This document shows, piece by piece, positions 34,398-45,312 of a stretch of 64,000 nt of DNA. The position numbers were made by a program, and so were the translations under genes. Below the pieces are notes generated by a model. It ran no database searches. It had not been told where the DNA came from and was given only the letters and a program-made list of their open reading frames with translations. Origin of the DNA: Panonychus citri. Taxonomy: Eukaryota > Arthropoda > Arachnida > Trombidiformes > Tetranychidae. Position 1 is the first letter of the stretch; each line of letters begins with the position of its first letter. The stretch is taken from positions 518,501 to 582,500 of the forward strand of contig NW_026515433.1 of the NCBI RefSeq assembly GCF_014898815.1, in the 5' to 3' direction.

Positions 34398-35715
34398 TCT
34401 TTTAACACAGTATTGTAATTCCAACGATTCAAGGTAAAATTCAGGTGAAAAGTATAAATTAAATTAATTAATTTCTCACAGTAATCATAACAAAATACTA
34501 AAGACGATTTAAAGAGAAAGAGAGAAAAGATTAATGATCTTTCAGCTTCTGCGCTTTTCTCCATTTAAAGAATTGCAATTTTTTGCTTCCCTTTTGTATT
34601 CTAACGCCATCTTGTTGAGTTTTGGAACAATTTCCAATCAAAAATAATTTGATTCTCCAATCATGATCATCAATTGATTCTGGTGTCGAATTAGTGTGAA
34701 AGGTCCAAGGAGTATCTAAGGGAAATTCTGTTCTCCTAATTACTGAGTCAACTTAATTCTTTGCAATTAATATTACGAATTGTGATTACTTTTCGTTTGG
34801 AGACAATTAGTTGATTATTTTGAGATTAATTGTGACAAAGTTAATTGCGTTAATTCAGTGAAATGAAATGGGATCATCTGAGTTATTGGAAGGTTAATTG
34901 TTAGTGTTGGAGATGGTCAACGAAAATTAAAGGTAAACCGATGATCAAATAACTGAATTAACAAATTAAAATGCAAGAAACTGAATCGCCCTTTTGGATT
35001 GAAGGAAAAGATTTCACTAGATTAACAATCAATTAATCAGGTTGATCATTAGCCCTTGGCTATTAATAGTTAATCATCACGATTATTATTCATCATCCGT
35101 TTCGAGTTGATTTCAGGTCAATTTATCATCACGTTCACACCCTGGATAATATTGGTCAATAAAAATAGCATTTGGTCAACACTCAAAACCGGAAACAAGT
35201 TGACCCTTTGTAAGTGTTTCTTAAATCGGTTAGAAACAAGGCCTTAACCATTTAGTTAATTTACAATTTAACGGTAATTTAACAATTTAGGTTAATCTAA
35301 TTTGCTATAAACAAAAAAGTGTAAATATTTTAATGGCGATCTAGTGGTCATCACAATGAGTCCTATTGTAGAGCGTCATTACAACAATAGTTATCATCTT
35401 ATGAGAAAATGGCTACCAATTAATAGAGTAATTAACTGTTACCTTTCCGTTGATTTTTATAGTATTTTAATTTGATTGTAAGGAGAGTAAAAGTAAGTGT
35501 TTAATGTGAATTTAATCAATTAAATTAGATCCATGAAAGAGAAAAAGTAAAAATTAAAAAGAGAAGAAAACGAATAATTTCTCTGTCGTTTTTCTCTGTC
35601 TTCTTTTCTTTTCCCGGTTAAATTTGATGTTCCAAAAAAGAGAAGTTTATAAAATGAGAGATTTCGACTTGATGATTGATCATTTAATCGATTGTGTCTT
35701 TTGATTAAAGTTAAT
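34398..35715. other. Intergenic region upstream of misshapen
   Basis: This presumably holds the misshapen promoter and 5'UTR on one side and the promoter of the small secreted gene on the other. It is AT-rich with no supported gene. The minus-strand frame at 35520-35786 is low-complexity and was rejected. Confidence 0.45.
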
Positions 35716-36127
35716 ATGAAGTTGATTAAATTTTCTTCTTTAATCTGGTTTTCGTTGATTGGATTAGTTTTAATCACTGTTTCCATCGAAGGCCTGAGAT
35801 TGCGACAATTTCTTAAATTGAAGCGACTTTTGTCCCTTCACTTTGCTGTCGCTTCTCATAAGAAAACACATCAGCCATTTTCTTCATCTCATAATGGGTA
35901 AGTTTCCATTTCTTTTCTAAATTAACCCAACAATTAACTAATTACTTCTATTTTTACTGTTACTATATCTTCTCATCAATTAGCTTCATTCGATGAAACT
36001 TAATTGCTACTAATTAATTTCCTTCCTTTTCTTGATTCTTTTTAGACCTGAAGATTGGAGTAATCGTTGGTATCCATCTTGGCATGAGTTTCCTTTCCGT
36101 CCTGACCCATGGGAACATCGTGAGTGA
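35716..36127 (+). CDS. Small secreted protein with a Trp/Pro-rich tail
   Basis: I do not recognise this gene. Two exons (35716-35897, 36046-36127) encode 87 residues. The start at 35716 opens with MKLIKFSSLIWFSLIGLVLI, a strong signal peptide with cleavage probably near SIEG. A basic, Leu/Arg/Lys-rich middle follows (LRLRQFLKLKRLL), then His/Ser residues and a second-exon tail rich in aromatic residues and proline (PEDWSNRWYPSWHEF, ending PWEHRE). There are no cysteines, so it is not a disulfide-stabilised peptide. It lies alone between misshapen and the ABCG gene. A role as a salivary or cuticular secreted factor is possible only by analogy. Confidence 0.7.
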
Positions 36128-36764
36128 CCATCGCTGACCACAACTTTCTTTTTCCTTATTCGATATTAAAAAGATAAGATAAATAAATTTCATTCTTTTC
36201 TTAATTGTCAAGTCAATTGTTCCACTTTCTTAATTCAACTTTGCAAATTGTTCATTTGTTTTCTCATCTCTTTGAACACTTATTACTAATAACTGTTACT
36301 ACTTTACAATTAGAAAATCAATTAGCAATTCTTATTAATGATTCTCTCATTCAATTTATTATATTAATTATCATTTGAAGGTGAACCTCATCAATTAATA
36401 GATTTAACTTTTGCTCTCTTTTTTAATTATGACTTTTGTAATTGGAAAACATTAACGGTAATTAAACTCTTCTTCAGGTACGTCATTAACTATTACAATT
36501 AACTGAAATACCATCGACAATCAACTTAGACGAAAATACTTGGATCGATTTAAATGATCTATTTGCATGTTAGAGTTTAATCAATACGAATTGTCAAGAA
36601 AAGTGTCAAGTCTTTAACTGTAAACAATACAATTAAATGAAGAGATATGAAAGCGAGATAGAGATCCTAATGGTAATGAAGAATTTTTTTAATTTAGTTG
36701 ATTGTTCATCTTTAAGTTAACAATTTACTTTGAGGTTTTCGTGGTCTTTTGTCGTTAATTGAAA
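36128..36764 (+). other. Non-coding gap before the ABCG gene
   Basis: AT-rich, with the 3'UTR of the small secreted gene and the presumed promoter of the ABCG transporter. No other feature is supported. Confidence 0.4.
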
Positions 36765-39241
36765 ATGGTCAAAGTGAATTTCAAAGAATTGTCAAAGAAC
36801 TCGAATGATAAACAGTCCACTACTTGGGCAGCTTCTTATCCAGAGAAACCTAAATATCGTCCATTCAGTGTTTCTTGGTCCAACCTTAATTATCATGTCG
36901 AAGCATCAAAAGTGGACTTGGTTCTGGCCAAAATTAGAGGTAAAACAATACAGAACCATCGATATGTTTTACAGAATTTCAATGGTTCCTTCAAATCGGG
37001 CGAAATGACCGCTCTAATGGGTCCAAGTGGAGCTGGAAAATCGACCCTTTTAGAATGTATCGCTTCCCTAAGACACAAAAATCGAACTGGTTTAATTCAA
37101 GTTCATGGGCGACCTCAAGTTTCGATAGGATTTATACCACAAAAGGATCATCTTTATGAGCAATTAACTGTTCGCGAAGCAATTAACTATGCATCAAGGT
37201 TACAAAATTCAAGGATTCTTGGGGAATCAGAGGAGATGAGGAAAAGATCACTTGCCGATAATCAAATTAGAACTTCAATGGAATTAAATAAATCACAAGA
37301 AACTAAATCAACCGTAGATCATAAATCAATTACTGAAGCTCTTTTAGCTGATCTTGGGCTATTCATTTGTGCAGACACCCGAATCAGTTCAATTAGTGGT
37401 GGACAATTGAAGAGACTCTCAATCGGTCAAGAGCTCGTTTCTCAACCCGATATCCTGATTCTTGATGAGCCAACATCGGGATTGGATTCATCAAGTTGTT
37501 TGCAAATGGTTGATTTACTTTACACATTAACTCAAAAATCCAAACCAATTGCAATTCTAATGACGATTCATCAACCACCGGCTCGTATATTTAACCTTTT
37601 CCACAAGGTTTACATTTTATCTAAAATCGGTAAGGCCATTTATGAAGGAAGTCCAAAAAATGTCGTGCCAACTTTGGCCTCACATAATATTCAGTGTTCA
37701 CAGTTTTATAATCCAGCCGATTTACTTATTGAAGTTGCTTCTGGTGAATATGGTCTACCTGTTATCAACGCAATGGCAAACGATTTCAATCAAACAAACC
37801 GAGGGACACTTCCTGTCTTACCTTTACTGTCCACTGATACATATCTTATGGACAAAGCACTGGTAAAGCCGATAACGCCTTTTTGGACTCACTTTTGGAT
37901 CCTTTGGCAAAGGTTAACACTAATTACACTTAGAGATCCAATGATGTCAGGCTTGAGAATCGCTTTTGCTTTTAATGCCGCTCTATCAATATCGCTCGTT
38001 TATGCTGATTTAGCGCAAGGAACAGGGTGCCCACCGAAACCACCAAAATACGATGACATTTTTAACGCGAATGGACTGAGTGACTTTCAGTTATCATTCG
38101 ATGAAGCAAAGAAACAAACTTTCGAAGTTGTTGCTTCGTTTTTCTTCATATTGTTGTACACAACTTTCGGGAACATAATTCCAACAGCGACGACGTACCC
38201 GTTGGAAATTATGGTTTTCCAGAAAGAGCGATACAATGGTTGGTATTCGCCGATGTCTTATGCGATGGCGAAATTGTTTGTCGACTTGCCTTTCATTTTC
38301 GCGACAAATTCGATGGTCATGATTATGTTTTTTACTATCACTGGTCAACCTCTTGACCGCTTCTGGTCAGCGTTCATTGTTTTCTTCCTTCTCGGATTAA
38401 TTGCTGTTTCTCATGGCTCATTAGTTGGAATCATTTTTAGATACAATGTCGTCGCTTCGGTTTTCACAGCTCCGAATTCGGCTGTTCCTTTTGCTCTGTT
38501 CTCGGGGTTTTTTATAAGATATGATAAAATGCATCCGATCTTTGCTTTCATTTGTCGCATTTGTTACTTTTATTATGGTTTTGTTGGTTATGTTACTGCG
38601 ATGTTTGGTTTCTCAAGGTAAGTTTATCAATCACTGTTGAAACAATCAATCTAATTACGATGCGAAATAATAGTTTGTTGTTCAACTCATTGAATATCAA
38701 TTGTCATTTTTTTGAGTAATTACCCTCAATTCAATCACTTGCCACAGAATTTGATTCATTAATACAGAGCTAATAACCACCAACAAAATATTAATAAGAC
38801 AACTTCAAGAACCTAAAATGTTACAATTCAAATGGTTAACTCAGATTATCTAATTTGTGATCTAATTGCAGGTGTGATGGAAGTCAAATCGCTAATTTGC
38901 TTAATTCAAAACGATTATTTAGCAGTTATCTTGGGAATATATTCCGGGTGTCAGCTCGAACACTCGCTGGCTACGACGATTGTGATGCTGAAAGTAACGT
39001 TGACGAAAGCCGTTATTTCAATAAGACACAAACAGTTAAAATCGTCCAAGCGCTGGTCGATGGAATCGGGGGAAATTCGTCAGGAATCGATGAGAATAAT
39101 ATCAAATCAGGGCCTCTGATTTACTACAATTTAGAAGACAATGATTATTACATCGCAATCGCTGGTCTATTGATCACATTCATAGTACTTCGAGTAGTTT
39201 GTATTCTTCTCCTTAAAAGACTCGCAACATTTAAAAATTAA
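36765..39241 (+). CDS. ABCG half-transporter
   Basis: This is an ATP-binding cassette transporter of subfamily G (White/ABCG1-like), which moves lipids, sterols or xenobiotics across a membrane after dimerising. Exons 36765-38617 and 38872-39241 give 740 residues, the usual half-transporter size. The nucleotide-binding domain is N-terminal: Walker A GPSGAGKST at about 85-93, signature ISGGQLKRLS at about 210, Walker B ILILDEPTSGLDS at about 230 and H-loop MTIHQPP at about 266. Six transmembrane segments follow, with NPADLLIEVASGEYG before them and the last helix near the C-terminus. After the intron, an RCDG motif begins the large extracellular loop. The start MVKVNFKELS at 36765 is the first AUG. 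Substrate cannot be told from sequence. Confidence 0.95.
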
Positions 39242-39869
39242 CAATCAAATGACAATAAACAGTCAACAGTTAATTGAATAGTTGATTAAATGACCACCAA
39301 AGTTGTGATAGAAACAGAAATTAAATCAAATGTGTATAGAGAGATAATTTTTTCAATTGTGATTACAATTAAGTCACCGTTTGGTTAATTGAGATGAAGA
39401 ATAAAAAACTCAATTAATTGTATTAATACATTTGAATCTTATGAATGAACCAGTGCAACGATTTTCACACAAAAATATAGTAAATTAATTGATTGTTATT
39501 AAATTGTTCATCCTCTAATTGTTATCGCTATTAATTTGTTTATCATCTCAGATTAATTTATCAATCAATTGTATTAATAATCATTATCATTATAATTATT
39601 ATAATAAACACGTTGATTTATTTACAACTAAATTGTCATGTCAAATTGGATGAGTTACAAAGAAAGTTGATTAATTTAGTTAATCAGTTAATTGGCAAGT
39701 TAACTGATTGTTAAAACATGATAATAACAGTGATTAAAAAAACACAATAAGGTGATTAATTAATATTGACAAATTGCTCCAAATAAGCAATATAAAGGTG
39801 ACAAGTTAATTGTTGCATTTAAACATTAACAAGTTTGTTACCTGGTTAACTGGTGCTAATTGTTTAATT
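39242..39869 (+). other. AT-rich gap between ABCG and the Lys/His-rich gene
   Basis: Very AT-rich (taattaatta-type runs); no supported feature. It must contain the ABCG 3'UTR and the next promoter. Confidence 0.4.
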
Positions 39870-40406
39870 ATGATTCCAACAATTATTTTTCTGTTAATTG
39901 TGCAAGTTTGGACCACCAATTGTACAGGACAACAAAGTGACAATTTAATTGCTAATTGTGATCCCACCAAGGTTTGTATCTAACTATTATTGTTACAGTT
40001 TAATTATTTCTTAAACTGAATCAATTTTCAATTTTGTTTATGATTAGCAAACAATTTCATCAGATGAAGCCTCTAAATTACAACTAATCAAATCACCATT
40101 AATTAATAATGATGATTACAAGAAAATTGAATTAATCACTGATTTGAATACAATTAAATCGGATCTGGGTCAAGAAATTAACTCATTTAGTTATGACGAT
40201 TCTATAAGAACAAGAAAAAAGGTAAACAAACCCCGAAATTAATAATTAAGATTTTGTCTAATTAGTCTTGATCATTTTAATTAATTGATTCTATTTTTTA
40301 ATTAAAGGGCAAAGGAAGCAAAAAGGGAGGGCACAAAAAGCACAGTAAAAAGCACAGCAAAAAACACAGTAAGAAACACAGTAAGAAACATAGCAAGAAA
40401 AGTTAA
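39870..40406 (+). CDS. Secreted Lys/His-rich repeat protein
   Basis: I do not recognise the family. Three exons (39870-39971, 40048-40221, 40308-40406), all phase 0, encode 124 residues. The first exon is a signal peptide (MIPTIIFLLIVQVWTTNC) with two cysteines close by. The second encodes an acidic/polar, probably disordered region. The third is a basic tail: GKGSKKGGHKK and then five tandem HSKK units before the final Ser. Exon borders coincide with these segments. The tail carries about 20 Lys and 6 His, so it could bind nucleic acid, chitin, glycans or metal. This is inference; nothing diagnostic is present. AATAAA follows at 40503. Confidence 0.75.
40332..40400 (+). repeat. 12-nt tandem repeat encoding HSKK units
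   Basis: Five near-identical 12-nt units (consensus cacagtaagaaa) lie inside the last exon. Variation is at synonymous positions (AGT/AGC, AAA/AAG, CAC/CAT), which suggests the protein sequence is under selection. Confidence 0.85.
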
Positions 40407-40502
40407 TTAATTTCGATTAATGAAGACAATTAAGGATCATCATTGTTATGGAATATTAAATGAAGGATTGTAATCAAAATTGCATTTCTATTAATTGTAA
40501 CA

Positions 40503-40508
40503 AATAAA
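40503..40508 (+). terminator. AATAAA polyadenylation signal of the Lys/His-rich gene
   Basis: Canonical signal about 100 bases after the stop and about 100 bases before the next gene's start. Confidence 0.5.
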
Positions 40509-40610
40509 ATCATTGTGTTTATATTAGTTTATTAAAGTAATCGCATTGTTATTTCTCGACCAGCGAGTTGATTTAATTGCTGGAAACAAATTTATTGTGA
40601 TTTGATCTTA

Positions 40611-42409
40611 ATGGCGACAATTAATGATCTCGATGATGAAATCTTACTCAGGATATTCATCAATTCATCGCCTCGAATTAAACATGCAGTTAATTTATCT
40701 AAAGGTGAGCTTTTAATTACTTTGATTCAATTGTCTATTTTAATGATTGATTAACTCATAACTCATTAACTAATTGAGATTAGTTTGTAAACGTTGGCAC
40801 AAAATCATGGAGAAGAGGTTTTCTTTGGTTAAATATTTGGTATTCTATCATGAGGACTTATTCATTAGTAGATTCTTGAGAATGGACGAAATTGAATCTA
40901 ATCATGGAGACGATGATCAAGAAAATAATAATATGGTGATTAACGATCATTTGGAAGCCGTAATCGAACAGGTAATTATTGAACATCGATTGGATGATGA
41001 GCCTGAAATCGAGGGACCGGTTGCCAATAATCAGCTGAACAACGCACAGGAACAGATCAATCGCCAATTTAAAGGTTTGTAACTAATTAAACTGATTAGA
41101 TCTAAATTTGTATTTGATAATGAACATTTTACTCGTCGACTTAAGCTGAAAGGATCGACCCAACCGGTCGGTATTTATGTACCAATGTCGAAGAGGATCA
41201 ATTCGAGGTTCAATCAATGTACATTCAACTGCTTCCGAATTTGATGGTAAATTGTTGTTGGTTATCGATTTCTTTTCGCTCACTTTTGCTTTTCTTTCGT
41301 TAGTTTGTGACAATTAATGCACCTTCAGACATTGATGAAGAACAAGCACTAATTGACCTAATCAACTCGAGGCCAGGGATCAAAGGAATCGATTGGCATC
41401 CATCTGAAGACAAACGCGAGGGTCCACCCAAGGTGCCATTGGCCAACATTGAATTGTTTCTATTAAGCGCTGAATTGACCTCGAACATCCAAACCAGTCA
41501 CTATTTAACTGATTCAGTCACCCAATTGTACTGTTACGAGGACCAATTGACAGTCTTCGAAGCTGTGACTCGTTGCCCAAATTTACAGCGACTTCATTGT
41601 TTCCAATTGAATACAGGTAAACATAAATACAAGAAAATCGATATGATAATTGTAATCAATTTGATGATTGTTTTTGTATAATTTTCTAAGATGAAACTGT
41701 TCCGTCGTTGCGAAAGTATCAAGGACCAATTCTGAGCAATCTAGAAGTAATCGAAATTAGTTTCGGTTCCAAATGGGACATTCAAGATTTGCGACACTTT
41801 CTACGTTTTCTGCCCAATTTGAAGAGCATTTATCTTCATCTGGACAAACCTCCCCCGAAGGCTTTTCCTCGAGCACGAAAAACATTTGGTCAAGTGGAAA
41901 ATCTCGTCATCGAAATGACAATCGAAAGTGTGAGTCTTATATTGGTTCATGTTCACAATCAAGAGAGTTAATCAATAATTTGACTTCTTTTCGATCAACA
42001 GAAACTCTCCGGTAAAATCGAGAAATTTGAAGGATTGATCAGCATGTTTCCGAATTTGCAGAATCTTGGATTAAGATATTTTCGTATTCATGCTGAAGAT
42101 CAATTGTTCCATTGGTTACGTCGATTGTCACATCTTCAGTTGATTGATATTCGCGAATGGTCAATGACACTGATCGATCCGATTTATGGTGTCGACGAAC
42201 TTAATTTACCTTTCGAATCGACTTTAAGTCCAACAAAAATCGAGACTTGGTATGAAAATCTTTTCGGTCATAATCTTAATTGTTGTATCACTAATCTACA
42301 AGAAGAGGAACCACAATATTATTACGATGAATTCGTATCCGGATTCAATTTCATGAAACATATTTTCCATAAAGATTTTCAGAAATCACCTCATTTCATG
42401 TTACAATAA
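40611..42409 (+). CDS. F-box / leucine-rich repeat protein
   Basis: This is an F-box protein, a probable substrate adaptor of an SCF ubiquitin ligase. Six exons fit in phase: 40611-40704, 40784-41074, 41146-41246, 41304-41616, 41691-41929 and 42002-42409, for 481 residues. The F-box is at the N-terminus (INDLDDEILLRIF ... VCKRWHKIMEKRF, about 4-45). The rest contains irregular leucine-rich segments such as IQLLPNLM, RCPNLQRLHCF, FLRFLPNLKSIYLHL and MFPNLQNLGLRYF. The third exon has to start at 41146 (after cttaag); only that acceptor keeps the frame and gives LRR-like sequence. The substrate is unknown. Confidence 0.85.
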
Positions 42410-42892
42410 ATTCATTGAGATTACGAATTAAACTCAACCAAGAAAATAAATGAATAAAAAATTTGCAAAATTTTAACAAACTAATCAACAAAATCCATAA
42501 AGGAATCAATTAATTACAGTTGAATTAAACAAAAAGTAAAGCAAATCAGTTAACCAGTAAACATTAAAAAACAATTAGTTTGGTTGATTAGCTTTAATCA
42601 TGAAACAAAATCCACGGAAAAAATAATTAGTCTTCATAATTGATCAATTCGCAAGTAAAAATGATCAAATTGTAAAAGACAATCAATTGATTAACTAAAC
42701 TCTTCCACTGAGTTCACTCTGACTCTGTAAGGGAATCAGCTGATCGGTCCCTCCACAAACAGCATGGTGATCATTTTTTCCTGTTTCAGGTTTTAATCAA
42801 TCGGCTCATTTGGTTTAATTTCTTTACACTTGCAACAATTAATTTTCCTCTTCTTTTACCTACTTAATTGTTGGTGTTCTAATCAGTGTCTA
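42410..42892 (+). other. Gap between F-box gene and METAP1
   Basis: Contains the 3'UTR of the F-box gene and the METAP1 promoter. No other feature is visible. Confidence 0.4.
42445..42450 (+). terminator. AATAAA polyadenylation signal of the F-box gene
   Basis: AATAAA here, with a second copy at 42454-42459. Confidence 0.5.
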
Positions 42893-44303
42893 ATGGGCGA
42901 TCAGGTTACCCCATCGGCTATTTGTTCAACCGAAGGATGTGATAAAAGTGCTACACTTCATTGTCCTCATTGTCTTAAGCTGAAAATTAAATCATTGTTC
43001 TGCTCTCAGGTTGGTTAATTGTTTCTCTTTTTTCCTTAATCATCTCTATCTGTCCTTTCTAATTAATGTCCATTGTGTTTTCCTCGTGTTCTGGTCATAG
43101 GAATGTTTCAAAAGCAATTACAGTCAACACAAAATTGTCCATTCTCTACAAAGTAAGCTATTTCTGTGTTGATTTAGTGTGAATATCAATTGATTTAAAT
43201 AGTATCCTGATGGTTAACCTTTTCCTTGTCTTCTTTCAACAGAAACCAATCTTGAAAATAATGATGTATATGAACCATGGCCTAACTACAGTTTCACTGG
43301 ACCGATCCGACCTTATCGGTTGACACCTAAACGGGAGGTTCCGGACCATATTATGAGGCCTGATTATGCTGATCATCCGGGGGGACAATCGGAATGTGAG
43401 GAGAAAACGGAAGGAAGTACAGCGATCAAAATTTTGGATGAAGAGGAAAAGGAAGGTGTTAAATTGGCCTCTAAATTGGCCCGAGAAGTTCTTGATGAGG
43501 CTGCGAACGCTGTTGCCGTCGGTGTCACTTCCGATGAGATTGACAGAATAGTCCATGAGGCTTGTATCGATCGAGAATGTTACCCATCTCCACTTAATTA
43601 TTACAATTTTCCCAAATCATGTTGTACCTCAATCAATGAAGTTATTTGTCATGGGATTCCTGATATGAGGCCTTTACAAGATGGAGACATTTGTAATATC
43701 GATATAACCGTTTATCATAAAGGTTTTCATGGAGATCTGAATGAGACCCTTTTTGTAGGCAATGTTGATGAAAAAGCTAAAAAATTAGTCAAAGTAACTT
43801 ATGAGTGTCTCTCCAAAGCGATTGAGATCGTTAAGCCTGGAGAGAAATATCGAGAAATTGGAAACGTGATCCAAAAACACGCTCAATCTCACGGGTTCGC
43901 TGTAGTGAGAAGATACTGTGGCCACGGGATTCACAGACTTTTCCACACCGCTCCAAATGTACCTCATTATGCGAGTAAGTCGACAATTAATGTTCCTCGA
44001 ATTTTGACCTAAGACCAGAATACAATCTAATCGATTTCTACTCTCTTCTTATCCAAAGAAAACAAAGCCGTTGGTATTATGAAAGCGGGTCATTGTTTCA
44101 CCATCGAACCAATGATTTCTGAAGGGACATGGAGAGACATTTTATGGCCTGACGATTGGACTGCGGTCACTCAAGACGGTAAACGATCAGCGCAATTCGA
44201 ACAGACTCTTTTAGTAACCGAAAGTGGATGTGAAATTTTAACTGCTCGTCGCAGTAAAGGAGGACAACCTTATTTCATGGACAATTGGAAACCAGAATGT
44301 TAA
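42893..44303 (+). CDS. METAP1: Methionine aminopeptidase 1
   Basis: MetAP1 removes the initiator methionine from nascent proteins at the ribosome in the cytosol. Exons 42893-43009, 43101-43152, 43243-43974 and 44059-44303 encode 381 residues (human 386). The N-terminal C6H2 zinc finger (about 9-55) shows CSTEGC, CPHCLKLKI, CSQECFKSNY and H...H residues. The pita-bread catalytic domain carries the five metal ligands: Asp in NIDITVYH (about 210), Asp in HGDLNET (about 221), His in GHGIH (about 284), Glu in TIEPM (about 317) and Glu in QFEQT (about 349). The protein ends with the family-type GGQPYFMDN segment. It appears intact and complete. Confidence 0.98.
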
Positions 44304-45312
44304 TGTAACTATCGAACTTAGTATCTAAATAGTTACATTAAATCTCAATGTGATTAACAAAATGAGCTTTTCATCATTTGTTTGTGAGAAAATCACTCTT
44401 TTCAAATCACCAGGAAACTTAATCAAAACCAAAATAACAGCAAGTGTAATCAATAATATCAACTCATCTATTGTCAAGCTAAATTGTGACATTTAATGTT
44501 ACAATATAACAAGATTTTGAAAACTCAAGTGATAATCAATTTTTTATCATGAACAATAAGCCTACTAAATTTTACTCAATCTTTTATAATCAAAACGCTT
44601 TGTCGAGGAATATAATTAAACCGTGTTATTTATATTTCTTCAATTGTAGTTGTTAAACCGGTTTAAAGTTAAATCTTGTGAGATTTTGATGCAAATCTAA
44701 TTAACTTTACAAATGTTTATTCATTAGGGAAACAACAATCAAAAAAGGCAAACTGATTCGTTGGAAAGTAAAATTCAAGAGAAATTAAATGATATCAAAT
44801 TCAATGGAAATGTAATCAGATCAATCGATTTCTAAAAGATTCAACTTGTGCTTTGATTCTAATTCTCATGTTTTAAGATAATATCATGTCTCAGGAATAA
44901 TTAACCCATTTAATTAAATCGAAACGCGGAAAAATAAGATGCAAGGTTGGATAACAATTCCAAATCGCATCTATTTTTTTTCCATAAAGTGTTTACATGG
45001 AAAGAGATGGAAAAATTTCTCATTAAATGATCTCGTTTATTGGAATTCAATTTTACTCAATTTTGATGCTGATATGGAAATTTGATGAATGGAAATCAAC
45101 AATCAAGATATGTCTAACTCTCTCAGGTTAGTCTATTCGAAAGGAGGTTGTACATACACTACTATACCAATGAATAAATGGTTTGATTAGTTATTAATTT
45201 CGTACTGGGGGCAAAAAGTTTATGAAGAAGAGAATCTGAATCTTTATGAAGCCAGAATCCTGATAATTAGTGATATTTGCAAGTCTTTTGTTGACGATAT
45301 TCAGATCATCTT
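44304..45312. other. Convergent intergenic region METAP1 / F-spondin
   Basis: Between two gene 3' ends; presumably untranslated regions and spacer. No supported gene. Confidence 0.45.

Noticed and set aside
35520..35786. 88-codon minus-strand frame
   Set aside because: Asn/Ile/Phe/Lys-rich low-complexity sequence overlapping the start of the small secreted gene on the plus strand.
40332..40400. Regularly spaced direct repeat resembling a small repeat array
   Set aside because: Units are contiguous 12-mers without spacers and encode HSKK in frame; this is a protein repeat in a eukaryotic exon, not a CRISPR array.
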